A stretch of 64,000 nucleotides of DNA, from positions 135,673,399 to 135,737,398 of the forward strand of contig CM023454.1 in the NCBI GenBank assembly GCA_013339765.2. The letters are read 5' to 3'. Under the pieces are notes generated by a model. The model saw only the letters and a program-made list of their open reading frames with translations, ran no database searches and was not told the origin of the DNA. The DNA is from Haemaphysalis longicornis (Eukaryota > Arthropoda > Arachnida > Ixodida > Ixodidae). A program made the translations under genes and the position numbers. Of the stretch, positions 12,678 through 22,989 are shown one piece after another (position 1 is the first letter of the stretch; the number at the start of each line of letters is the position of its first letter).

Positions 12678-12810
12678 GTTGTTAGATGTGCAGTATTACG
12701 GATGGCCGAGCGGTAGGAGTGACTACCGCGAACAGTAGGCCATCAGGCCCGCAAACGACATGACAACATGCCGAGCCGTTTGCCCCGAACGAACTGACTT
12801 TTTATGCAGA

Positions 12811-13170
12811 AATGCATTATAGTCGGGGGTTGTCGTGCGTCCCTTGGCCGGCATCCGCAGCGCGTCTGATGATGATTGTGGCATGATGCCCCTAGGGATT
12901 GGCCAAACAAACAATCCATCACGAGATAGCTTTGCGTTCAACCACCATCGTCATCTTCCCGTAGGGGAACCGGTGAAGAAGAAGGGCAGAATTGCATTAT
13001 AGTCGGGGGTTGTCGTGCGTCCCTTGGCCGGCGTCCGCAGCGTGTCTGATGATGATTGTGGCATGATGCCCCTAGGGATTGGCCAACCAAACAATCCATC
13101 ATGAGATAGCTTCGCGTTCAACCACCATCGTCATCTTCCCGTAGGGGAACCGCTGAAGAAGAAGGAGAAG
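12811..13170. repeat. Tandem pair of 180-bp units inside the LTR insertion
   Basis: Two copies start at 12811 and 12991, exactly 180 bp apart, differing at only a few positions. Each ends in a GAAGAAGAAGG tract. They precede the Helitron-like coding remnant, so they are probably part of the same inserted element. Confidence 0.85.
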
Positions 13171-13189
13171 AAGACAAAGCTGCTAATAG

Positions 13190-13435
13190 GAGGGCTGCGT
13201 GAGTTTTGGCTACCGTGGTCCTCCTCAGCCGGCGCATCTTCCCAATCTGAACCCGGTCGAAGAGCGGCTCGTCGCGCCTCGACTCTCCTTCATGAGCATC
13301 AGGCGGCTGACTCGAGGCAACGGGCAGTTTGGAATCAAGGGACAGGCGGTGAACGTGCCCATCGACGTATCGAAGGTTGTGCGGTGCCTTCCTCGCATGG
13401 TACCCGAGGACGTTCCGTTCGACGTTCGCATTCTT
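13190..13435 (+). pseudogene. Helitron Rep/helicase N-terminal fragment
   Basis: The plus-strand frame reads LNPVEERLVAPRLSFMSIRR, then GQFGIKGQAVNVPIDV and LPRMVPEDVPFDV. Established knowledge: Helitron proteins carry a conserved block of the form LN-x-EERLV-x-PRL-x-FMQIR, then QYGI-x-G-x-VVNVPVDV, then a short LPR motif, in the region before the Rep domain. The match is strong and in order. Only about 80 residues remain, with no Rep HUH motif or helicase. It lies within the LTR, opposite in strand to the gypsy genes. Confidence 0.75.
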
Positions 13436-13533
13436 TCCAAAACGGCCACTCGCCGCTGTGCCAGTCTTGCATGGCTCAACACAAAACTATCAGCGCCGCG
13501 TGGGGGCGCTGCAAGTGAGCTAACATTGTAACA

Positions 13534-14721
13534 ATCCTATGGCTGATACTCCGCTTATCTGCGCCAGTAAAATGTAGTGCCGGTGTCTGCTGCCGTCTAG
13601 CAGATTCTTCCCCAACATTATGAGCAAATACACTAATAACTGTTTCATACTGACCAGGGAGACAAAATGTGCAATGATACTTTCTGGGGACTCTAATTAC
13701 CCATGGATATATTGGCGGTAATGCAGGCTAGAAAGCAGAAAAAAAGGTATGAATGCCAACAATTACTTGATGTGTTATCGTTTAGTTTGAGTGAATGGTG
13801 ACCGTGCGTACATGAGTTCACAACAAATTGAGATCCTGCGCTGACTACAGAACCAAGTACTATACTTGTAGTAAGCACAAATACACAGCTACAAAAGCGA
13901 GAAATAAAAACAAAATTGTGATTACAGCCAGGCAAGACATGACATATTTAATACTGAATTATCACTTTCCATGCAGTTTTTTGCGTTATTTGATCCCTGA
14001 AAAATAAGTGATAACCGGCAAGACGTCGGCTATAAAATTTTAAAACTGACAATATTCCATGCCATTGTTAGTTTAACCTCACTGATATCAAGTGTGTTTA
14101 CTACCGGCGTAAACGCTGCATTAACAAGAAAAACCACTTTACACAAAGGCCGAACGACCACATCCAACCAGTGAATGGATGCCTAACAAGAAACAATCTA
14201 AACGGTGCAAAACAAAATCGACGAGGCTAGTGAAAAAATTTAATAACAATATGTGAAACTTACCAAAAACTAAAAAAATGTGGAAAGTGTTGCAATAAAC
14301 TTCTGGACATCATAAACCATACCTTTATCTCAAAAATATGCATTCCTCCCCTCAGCAGAAGTTGAAAAAGAATTCTATTCTCGTTTTTCATGAACAAAAT
14401 CTCATTTCCAGCAAACAATAAATTTCAGTTTGTAGATTCAACATTACTTGACCTTCGTATTATTGACGAGGGTATTGCTGTAGCTATTGGTATAGTTTCT
14501 AACCAACTGTGCGCAATGAAGCATAAAATATGAACTAAACTACCAAAATTACTAAACTAGTTATATCCATGGTCCTAAATGCCCAAAGGGAGAAATTTTA
14601 CTAATTATAATAATATTCGCCATGCTTTTTGAAAGTTTGTACCTAGGGAACAAAACCATGGAAATACTAACTTATGTATATAAGCAGCACATTCGGCTTT
14701 ACAAATAGATACACTGGAAAA
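13534..14721. other. Unassigned AT-rich DNA
   Basis: AT-rich, with stop codons dense in all frames. No repeat structure or RNA gene noticed. Confidence 0.55.
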
Positions 14722-14964
14722 CGTGCTGATACGTCCCCCTGACTTACGGTGACCCGCTTTTTATGATGGATCACCGCGCCTGGGTGTTGTAGGAAAAGAA
14801 AACAGCTATGCAGTGGGACCTTTGACCCGATAGCAACGAATGTCGCTTTTTTTTCACCTACGCATTGTGGTATTTTTAGTTTGGCGTGGCCTTGGTCGTT
14901 TCACACTCGCCTTTTCTCCTCTAAATATTCTTGACCACGCCCTCGTAGGCCTTACCTCGCGAGT
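14722..14964 (+). repeat. Dispersed repeat A, first copy (243 bp)
   Basis: Matches 16006-16248 over its full 243 bp with only scattered differences. Similarity starts and stops sharply on both sides. No TG/CA ends or inverted termini are obvious. Confidence 0.85.
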
Positions 14965-15536
14965 GCAAGGCGCGGGCTGGTGGGCTAGCTGGGCCTCAAG
15001 GAGAATAGGGGGCACTGCATCGGCGTTGCTTTTTTTTTTAATTTTGGATTTCAGCTGGATGTTCGAAAATTACGCGAGGACGCCTTAAATATAGTAGTTT
15101 AAATAGGTTCTTAGCCCACCTGTCGCGTGAGACCGTCTGCTAGGCCAGAATTTACCCGCACCCCGGTCGTAGGACACCTCGTTCATAGGACGCTTTATTG
15201 CGGTATCTCGAAGATGTATGAACGCCGTTCCACTGTACTACAATCATAGAAGACGCCAACGCTATCGAAAAGATTCATCTGTCCACCAAATAGAAATGCT
15301 ACGGCTCTTACTAACAATATTATTATGTATAGCTAGATTGGTTACTTTCTAATGCAACGGTATCACTTATTAACAATTATGACCTTCCCGCTTGTTTTAC
15401 TTCAATAACTTCCGGTACCTTCAGGGCTCAAACTTCGGTAGTGCATTATTTTTAGTAACTACCAATCGCATTACATTTAGTAACTTTTCAACTAGTCGAT
15501 TATTTGTACATGAGTGCGGTATATAAATACATATCG

Positions 15537-15720
15537 ACGCCAACGTTTGCTTGTTCTTGCCAGCAGAGGGTAATCAACTGACCAAATGAGTTGAAATTGA
15601 CGAGTAGAAGTATTAGTGTGTAAAACTAGGTTCATAACATCATTTAAAAATAGCGTGTCAGAGCCTCGTCGCTGTTTTATAATACTATTTATTCACAAGC
15701 CCCAACCATGACATAGTACA
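15537..15720 (+). repeat. Dispersed repeat B, first copy (184 bp)
   Basis: Matches 15822-16005 over 184 bp with only a few mismatches. It lies 572 bp after repeat A and 101 bp before its second copy. Confidence 0.85.
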
Positions 15721-15821
15721 TGGGGTACCCGTAACATCTCATCTGACCTAGGACCACCATATCAATACTATGACCAGAAAAACATTTAAATCACTCGATT
15801 GATTAAGCACAATAAGCATGC

Positions 15822-16248
15822 ACGCCAACGTTTGCTTGTTCTTGCCAGCAGAGGGTAGTCAACTGACCAAATGAGTTGAAATTGGCGGATAGAAGTATTT
15901 GTGTGTAAAACTAGGTTCATAACACCATTTAAAAATAGCGTGTCAGAGCCTCGTCGCTGTTTTATATTACTATTTATTCACAAGCCCCAACCATGACATA
16001 GTACACGCGCTGATACGTTCCCCTGACTTACGGTGACCCGCTTCTTACGATGAATCACCGCGCCTGGGTGTTGTAGGAAAAGAAAACAGCTATGCAGTGG
16101 GACCTTTGACCCGATAGCAACGAATGTCGCTTTTTTTTCACCTCCGCATTGTGGTATTTTTCGTTTGGCGTGGCCTTGGTCGTTTCACAATCGCCTTTTC
16201 TCCTCTAAATATTCTTGACCACGTCCTCGGAGGCCTTACCTCGCGAGT
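15822..16248 (+). repeat. Repeat B second copy joined directly to repeat A second copy
   Basis: B' occupies 15822-16005 and A' begins at the next base, 16006. The first copies of A and B are not adjacent and lie in the opposite order. The two blocks are therefore separate units that were rejoined, or one longer B-A unit whose copies were cut up. Confidence 0.85.
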
Positions 16249-17485
16249 TATGAACCTAGTATGTGCACAATGTACACAATATGTACACAATGTGGCTGGC
16301 CTATCAAAAATGAATTCCTTCGGTTGGAATATGCTGTACTAACGTGCCACTCGCTTCAAATGTATTTTGGGAACAAACTTAAAGCACTCGAAAACAAACC
16401 TGCGTTTTCCATTCTCATGTACTGCTGATGGATATCAAGCATAGCGTAAAAAAAGTATCGAATCTTACCACTTCTACATCGACGCGGCATTCATAGTTTT
16501 GTCTATGGACTTTTCACAGACTGTACCACAGCCGGTCGTTTTGCGCTGTCACTACATAAAACTCGCCAGTGGAGTTATTTTCTCGTCTAAATCATTCAAC
16601 CTCAGTCAAGGCATTTTTCGTTCCTAATTAAGTTTCAAGAGAGTGAATTTCTGGGCTAGTTGGTTCATAATGTTCAGAAAAGGGGTGTGTGCCTCCTCTT
16701 CTTGTCCTGCGTTCTGCTCGCTGGTTTCCCCTTTTCTAATTAGGTTTCTGTTTACCCCTCCTAATTGCTAATATTCACGAGTCAGCTATCATTTACTATC
16801 GTCGCACTCATCACCCCCAAACTCATTCTTCAAAAAGTTACTTTTTTCCCTCTGTACAGAAATTGTATTACGAATTTTTATGTTCGTGTCATTTTTGATC
16901 GTGTACATAGCCATCTTATTATGTTATTCCGATTACTCCGTTTCTGCTTATGCTTGATGTACAACTACGAATTTTGACTAGATTGCATGTATGTGAATTT
17001 CTATCCCTGATGCTGGTTTTACGTTAAAACGTTTTTACCGATTCCACTGAAGCGCCTGAATAGGCATTTAACGCAATTCGCTAAAACTCTACGGCCCACC
17101 TATCGGTAACCACTCCTCCAAACCGTCACATCATGAAAAATAGCGCACTCGGTGCGGACACTTCTGTGGGTTCCTGGACACAGCGTGCAGCACAATGATG
17201 CAAACTGCTCTTTTCACTCCACATATTGTGCTTTCTGCTCAAACTATAAGAGCCTGTATATTCACTCAAACAACTGTGGTCACTTCGGAACAGTGGCGGC
17301 CGCCTCCCATGGACCCGGTATGCACAGTAATAGACAAATGAAAGAGGATCACAAAAATACGTATTCAATAAGTGCTGATATGGGCCTCTGGGTGGGACGT
17401 GGAAATGAAGAGAAAAACAAAAAAAAAGACACGCACCAGGCGCGTCCCTCCAGCAGTGTTACTACAAAATTAAAGCCTATAACTA
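16249..17485. other. Unassigned intergenic DNA
   Basis: No recognisable gene or repeat. Open frames are short and lack family resemblance. Confidence 0.5.
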
Positions 17486-17680
17486 TGTAGGCGCCGACGA
17501 GGTGGTGAGGCGGAGCCCACGATTATTGCGGTTGCGTTGGCTGCGCCATGGACTAGACCAGGCGCGTAGAAAGAGGGTGCTGTTCCCAAACTCTACCGAA
17601 TCTGTTGTAGGCGCGAGCTGGCTATTAGTGCTGATGATGATTACAACGCTGGTGAAGATGATGACGATGGCGTCACTACA
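17486..17680 (-). repeat. 3' LTR of the 17.5-21.1 kb remnant
   Basis: A 195-bp block with TG and CA termini, similar along its length to 20951-21143, roughly 80-85 percent by eye. The adjoining plus-strand sequence CTCCCCTCCTAG gives a purine tract on the element strand. Confidence 0.6.
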
Positions 17681-20311
17681 GTGCTCCCCTCCTAGCACGC
17701 AGCGCGATAAAAAGAAACCCAAGGACATTTTAGCCGGCGCAAAATTGAGCGAGACCGTTAGGTAGGGTTAGTAATGCCGAAAGTACATAACGGCATGCAA
17801 CTACGAGGTAGCGTCCAGGATGTTGGGAAACCTCTGGTGGACAAGGAAGGATGTGCGGCCCCAGACTCATTGCGGGATGTGGGGCGACAGCTACAATGAA
17901 TGGCCGAGCGAACCGCAGAGGCAACTAAAAGGAAGCGATGAGGTGAAGCGTGATGGTGAACACTGACGGCCAAAGTTCGGGCTTGGTTGCGCTGGGGTGT
18001 GAGTTCGGGGGATGCGTCGCTGACCGGGCAACTTGCGCCCGCACCGTGAGAGATAAATCAGTGGAGGGCGCCAACGACAAGTGTCGTTCGAACTACCGGT
18101 ATTTCGGGTTCCTGTCGTGCAGTGCACTTGGGGTGGTTTCATTCGAGCTCGGAGAGCAGAGCGCCTGTGACACCGTATACCGAATAGTGTACACTGTATA
18201 CTCATCATGTATACTGTTTACTGTATACTATGTACTGTACACCGTATCCTGTAACTCTCCTGTAGCATGGAATCGGTCGAGGTGGGGTGACCCGTTTGTG
18301 GCGCGTGTTATTGTACAGGGACAGAAAATTGTTGCGGCAATTTTTGTTAGGGAGTTTGTACCGCAATCGCTTTTCTGGTGTTTTCATCGTAGTCAGGACT
18401 GTCAGGGGAAGCGTTCTCAGCTTCGAGGGTACGTTGCACTTCGAAGATCTCGAGTAGTTGATGACTGCTGGGAGCTGTTCCACCACTGACGGGGGAGAGG
18501 GCTCGCGTGTGCGGGAAGGAGAAGAGCCTGAAAGATCCCTTTTAGCGCTGCCGTGCGGCGAATGCCGTCAAGTTGTCCAGTTTTTAGCAGCAATACAGTC
18601 GACACCTGGGTGGGTTTGTGCAGCAGACGCAACAACGTGTGGAATGTGGGACTGCGCCTTGGAGTAGCATGGAGTAGACTAATTGAAACGCCAACACCGA
18701 AGTGCCGCAAGTAGTAGTCGGTGCTCGTGTTTGTTTGTCAGGCGAGCTTGCACCCGCCGGCGGTGTGTAATCCACGGATGCCGTAGGAAGGCATGGTGGT
18801 GTAGACAAAGGCGTTCCTATACGCCTCGAGCTTCGCGATCGCTGCGCCGCCTGCCGCCGCTTCTCCGCGGCGTTGACGGGATTTGCCCTGCGTGGCTAAT
18901 AGGGGCTCGTGCAGTGTTTTCGTTCTGTTTCGCTTCTTTTCGCCTTTCCGCGCCCTAAAAAACTTGTTATGGTGACGTCTATAGGCAAATAGTACGTTTA
19001 GGTAACTTAAAAAGCAGCTACGTCTTCGTAGAGTACGCGATCGCCTGCAAGAGTTACCCGCGGATGCTGGTCTGCGCGCTTCGTCGCCGCTCTTCCGGGC
19101 GTCGGCGACGGCAGCAGCATATCACCCATGTGACCTCCAAAACATCAGGCACAAATGAATTCTACTGTCACCTCGTTTAGACCTGATACTGGCACAATGA
19201 GAGGTTGGCTTCATTTTGCAGTGTGGACAACTAACGCGGCTTCGTTTCGAATATATACGTCGCAGAAAAATGTGTTTCAGGGATGTGATTACCCAATCCC
19301 GGGCAATCACTAACGCCTGTTGTAAGAATATAAACCACGCGAAAACGTTGAGTAAATTCCAAGCCTGTGCGTCGTTAAATATGTGCCCACACACGCCATA
19401 TAGCAAAAACCAAGGCAAGTAATGAAACCACGGGAAAAAAATGCTGTGCAAGTGCGGAATTAAGAAACATAGTATCTATAACAAAATGAAAAAAAAGTGC
19501 GGCTGCTGACTTGCTAAAGACGTTCGTCGAAACTTAAGCCAGGTAGGGTTCACTAGGCCAACAACTATACGCGATATGCACTGCTTTTTTGCGAGACATC
19601 GGTGGGGGGGGGGGCGGGAGAGGAGAGGAGGGGGACGCTGTGTACAAATGCGGAGCGGAATCAAGCAATGAATGGTTTAGTAATCCCACACACAGAAGTC
19701 GCGTTCACTTTCCTTTTGTTTTTCTACTTCAACGAAGAGCTGATCGTACGGCGGACGCATTTTTGGAAGTTTACAGGGTAGGCTGTTCAACAATTAAGCG
19801 ATGAAAGGTGTCGTTGGAAGAGTGTGGTATGTAATAAGGCCCTCTGATTTCAGTTTCTGCTTTATTCTTCAGGCTCCCTGTGCCATATGACGATATTTCG
19901 AAGAAGTATTTAGTCGCGGACGCAGGTTATATTCTAAGCCCGTCTCCGAACTGCTCGCAGAGGATATATGTAGCAGATGAATGTTAGCGGGCGCTCACCT
20001 CACGACAAGACGACTCTGTCGTGTGCTGATCCCCGAGTATAATTATGCATTGTCCATCGTACTTTTGTTGAATATTCCCGAAATTAACACAGACTGTCTT
20101 GTAAACGGTGGTAATCAATATCTGAGGTATAATATTGGCAAACGTAACTGGCGTGCTGTCAGGTATGAGTGGCCTGCTGATGATGTAAGCGCCCAAAACC
20201 GATTTAAATTGTACTGTATAGCCGTAGCATGAACATCTGAGGAACCGGTGGTTACGGAGACATGGCTAGTAAATTCAGGTCAGTGTAACTACAATCGGCC
20301 CCATCATACGC
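17681..20311. other. Interior of the LTR remnant, no pol recognised
   Basis: About 2.6 kb without identifiable RT or integrase motifs. At 18170-18250 there is a degenerate run of TGTATACTGT-like words. At 19601-19632 a G-rich run occurs. This is probably a decayed interior with other insertions. Confidence 0.4.
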
Positions 20312-20367
20312 CGGTTCCGCGACGCTGGCCTAGCTGCGGCACGCACCTGGTCAGCGTCGCGGAACCG
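20312..20367. repeat. 19-bp inverted repeat, 18-nt loop
   Basis: The arms 20312-20330 and 20349-20367 pair at 18 of 19 positions (CGGTTCCGCGACGCTGGCC against its near-complement), enclosing an 18-nt GC-rich loop. It is GC-rich within AT-richer surroundings and no feature explains it. Confidence 0.8.
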
Positions 20368-20666
20368 AATGACCGAATATACGACACTAAGATCGCGTCA
20401 GAAACATTTACACTCCCGTAAACACACCCCCCTTTGCGAACAGAGTGACTGCTCCACATAAACATGGGTTTCAAACGCCTGCAAACGGTACATCTCAGTC
20501 GTAAACGTGCCGCAAAAGCAGCGGCGGCACTGGAGAGCGGGGCGCGGACTTCCGCGGCTGCTTTCAGAACAGGCCGCTAGGGGGATTTCAGTGGCGCCCC
20601 TACAGGCCGCGCTCGAGGCGTATATCGTAGTGGTTTAGGAAGCGGGCTTCGGATCGTCGTATGCAC

Positions 20667-20873
20667 TTAGACCTGGGTCGCCAGCTGGATGCGCTCAATA
20701 AGGTCTGGAGGTACCTTCTCTAAAGTGACGAGTTCTCTGGTTTCCTGGGAATGGATGTCATTGAGATAGAAATAACTCTCCAGGATCACGAACCACGTGG
20801 TGTGGTGGCGACGAATTGAAGTAAGCGGATTCAGCACGGGTAACTCTGAGAGGGCGATGGACGTTCGTTGCAT
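20667..20873 (-). pseudogene. gag-like fragment
   Basis: The minus-strand frame contains LSELPVLNPLTSIRRHHTTW then LESYFYLNDIHSQETREL and EKVPPDLIERI. This resembles the N-terminal gag region of tick LTR retrotransposons, where a W-F-x-x-L-E-x-x-F block is followed by a short helix-rich stretch. It lies 78 bp inside the presumed 5' LTR, where a gag start should be. The family match is from memory. Confidence 0.5.
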
Positions 20874-20950
20874 GCCGTTGCCGGCACTGTGGGTGAGGAA
20901 GCAGCAGTCCGATTCCGAGGTGAAACCGCTTCTCCGGGTAACTAAATTAC

Positions 20951-21143
20951 AGGGGCCGACGAGCTGGTGAGGCCGAGCCCACGTTTATTGCGGTTGCGTT
21001 GGCTGTGCCATGGACAGGACTAGGCGCATAGAAGCGACGATGCCGTTCCTGAGGTGTGCCCAATCTGTTCTAGGCGCAAGCTGGCTGATAGTGCTGATCA
21101 GGATTGTGACTCTGGTAAAGATGATGAAGATGGCGTCGCTACA
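20951..21143 (-). repeat. 5' LTR of the 17.5-21.1 kb remnant
   Basis: Similar to 17486-17680 throughout, sharing GCCGACGAG near the start and GATGGCGTC-CTACA at the end. The outermost TG is mutated. Confidence 0.55.
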
Positions 21144-21179
21144 AATACACATGTATATATAAAACGATGTATATAGAAG

Positions 21180-21223
21180 TTTATATATATATATATAATA
21201 TATATATAATATATAATATTATA

Positions 21224-21278
<55 letters not shown>

Positions 21279-21321
21279 TCTATCTATATATCTATATATA
21301 TATATTATTATTATTATATAT
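21180..21321. repeat. TA microsatellite, left half
   Basis: Almost pure TA with a few ATAATA and TCTA interruptions. The same tract resumes at 25856 after the gypsy element, which therefore landed inside it. Confidence 0.95.
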
Positions 21322-21547
21322 TGTAGTAAGCAGTTGCGCCATGAGAACTGTGATAGCATCAGGCCACAACGGGCAAATCCCCCTACGTGGTATGCTGCGC
21401 CGGAATGCCGCTTGAGGAAGAGGACGCGCTCGCTCAGGGTCAGTCTCGCGAGAAGCTGGTCGTTTCGGCTCACCCCGTCTGCATCGACGCCTCGTTCGTG
21501 AATAAACAAGTCCAGCCTTCTACCGAACGCCGACTATCTTCCTTACA
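21322..21547 (+). repeat. 5' LTR of gypsy element at 21.3 kb
   Basis: A 226-bp LTR that matches 25643-25855 except for its first ~20 bases. It contains AATAAA (in GTGAATAAACAAG), a plausible poly-A signal. A spurious open frame runs from the LTR into gag and is not itself a gene. Confidence 0.88.
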
Positions 21548-21629
21548 AGTTTTGGTGGAGGTTGCGGTGCTTGCTCGGGGTCCCCATTTATCTACCCTGG
21601 AGCTGCGCAGCCGGACACTTCCCTCGAGG

Positions 21630-22859
21630 ATGTCTCAAGGTACCCACCACGAGTCTCTACCTCCTGTGACGCCCATCATCTGGCCTGGCACGGTACGTTC
21701 ACGGGATCCCCCCTTCTTCAACGGCACTGATGACCAGGATGCTGAGGACTGGCTCACAACCTTCGAACGGGTGAGCACCCATAACAACTGGGACGATAAA
21801 CTCAAACAGAACAACGTCAGTCTCTCCTTAACCGGTGTCGCAGAGACCTGGTATAAAAACCACGGGTCTGATCTACGCACGTGTCGGAATTCAAGACCTG
21901 AATTTATCAAAGTATTCAGGCCGCCCCGCTGTTCGGAAAACTGCGCGCTGAACAGTGTTTGCCGCGAACGCGCTCCAGCGCACGAATGAAACCTTTACCT
22001 CTTACATCGAGGGCATCCTTGACTTGTGCAAGCGGGCAAACAACGCTATGACCGAAGAGGGCAAAATCAAGCACATTCTTAAAGGCATAGACGACGATGC
22101 CTTCCAAATGTTGCTCGCGAAAAGCCCTCGGACGGGTTCTGAAGTCATAAACGACTTGCCAAGAGTTCGATGAACTTCGCAGAGAGCGGGATCTCACTCG
22201 TAAGGCCATGGAACACGACCTTTCTCTTTGCAGCTTGGCATCTGAGGATAGGGGTGTTCTCTTGACCCAGATTCAACAGTTTGTGCGCTTAAGAGGTGGC
22301 TCGTCAGCTTTCTCTCGTTAGCGACGTAGCGAAGGTCGCCTCAGTCGGATTAGCCCCAACCCTCAGGAGCGTTATACGACAAGTGGCCGACGCACTTCCA
22401 AGCACTCGACCGCCCAATTCCGCGGTAGCTCCAGTGGTATACGCCGACGTAACGCCGCAAACTACGATGGCAGCTCCTTTGACCTTCGTCGACCCAGTGC
22501 CACATAGGCCTTTCACCTATGCCGAGACCGTGGCACAACCTTTTACTGGAACCATGCCGGGACCCTTCTTTGCGCCTGCTGCAAGCCCTGGGAGCATGCC
22601 GGGGGTTCAACACGTCCGGTCCATGCGTGTCGCTCCGCATCCACCGTCTACATTCGCGAATCCTTGGCGCACGGTGGATAATCGGCCTATCTGCTATTCG
22701 TGTGGGATTGCCGGACATGTGGCCCGCTACTGCCGTCGTGGCATGACGGGCGCGCGCAACGCATCGTGGTCCCTTACCCTACACGCAAGCACCGCAATGG
22801 AGCACGCTCCGACCCGGCTGCCGACGACTGCTCCGTTCGATAACCGCGACTCTCGTTAG
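21630..22859 (+). pseudogene. gag: gypsy gag with CCHC knuckle, frameshifted
   Basis: The start is ATG 21630. The capsid part includes PPFFNGTDDQDAEDWLTTFE and GVAETWY, the conserved gag patch around W-x-x-x-FE. The frame changes near 21950, continues with FTSYIEGILDLCKRAN, and changes again near 22170. 22296-22859 is rich in Pro and Thr and carries the knuckle CYSCGIAGHVARYC at 22692-22733. Gag coats the genomic RNA. Its length is normal for the family, but the frames cannot be read as one protein. Confidence 0.85.
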
Positions 22860-22989
22860 ATTCGTCCGTTCTCTTTCCCCCACGACGGTCGCTCACTCTC
22901 CCCGATGCGCCGTCGTTCTTCCAATGGTGACCCGGAAACTAGCCGCCGCAGTTTCGGAGGCACAAACTGCGTCAACGTCTGAAAGGCCT

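Larger units (their letters stand above)
8363..13533 (-). mobile_element. Ty3/gypsy LTR retrotransposon, full outline, decayed
   Basis: Both LTRs begin TG and end CA in direct orientation (8363-8585 and 12680-13533). The element is flanked by a perfect 5-bp target duplication ATCCT (8358-8362 and 13534-13538). On the minus strand the order is 5' LTR, primer-binding site, gag with a CCHC knuckle, protease, RT, RNase H, integrase, purine tract, 3' LTR, which is the Ty3/gypsy order. Many frameshifts break the coding part. The 5' LTR carries an extra ~630 bp that the 3' LTR lacks. Confidence 0.92.
12680..13533 (-). repeat. 5' LTR of gypsy element, split by an insertion
   Basis: The outer parts (12680-12803 and about 13434-13533) match the 223-bp 3' LTR. 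About 630 bp in between is absent from the partner LTR. Since the two LTRs are copied from one template at integration, the extra block most simply arrived later. The alternative is that the partner lost it. Confidence 0.85.
17486..21143 (-). mobile_element. LTR retroelement remnant with paired LTRs and gag fragment
   Basis: Two related ~195-bp blocks in direct orientation (17486-17680, 20951-21143) behave as LTRs. The first runs from TGTAGGCGCC to CACTACA. A purine-rich stretch on the minus strand adjoins the first block. Next to the second, inside it, is a minus-strand gag-like fragment (20667-20873). The orientation is therefore minus, with the 5' LTR on the right. The LTRs have diverged noticeably, so this is an old insertion. 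I found no target duplication and no pol. Confidence 0.55.

Noticed and set aside
19020..19451. Minus-strand frames considered as a host exon
   Set aside because: The 109-codon frame is hydrophobic but unmatched. A 40-codon frame nearby is too short to judge.
21167..21509. Open frames of Tyr-Ile repeats
   Set aside because: Translation of a TA microsatellite.
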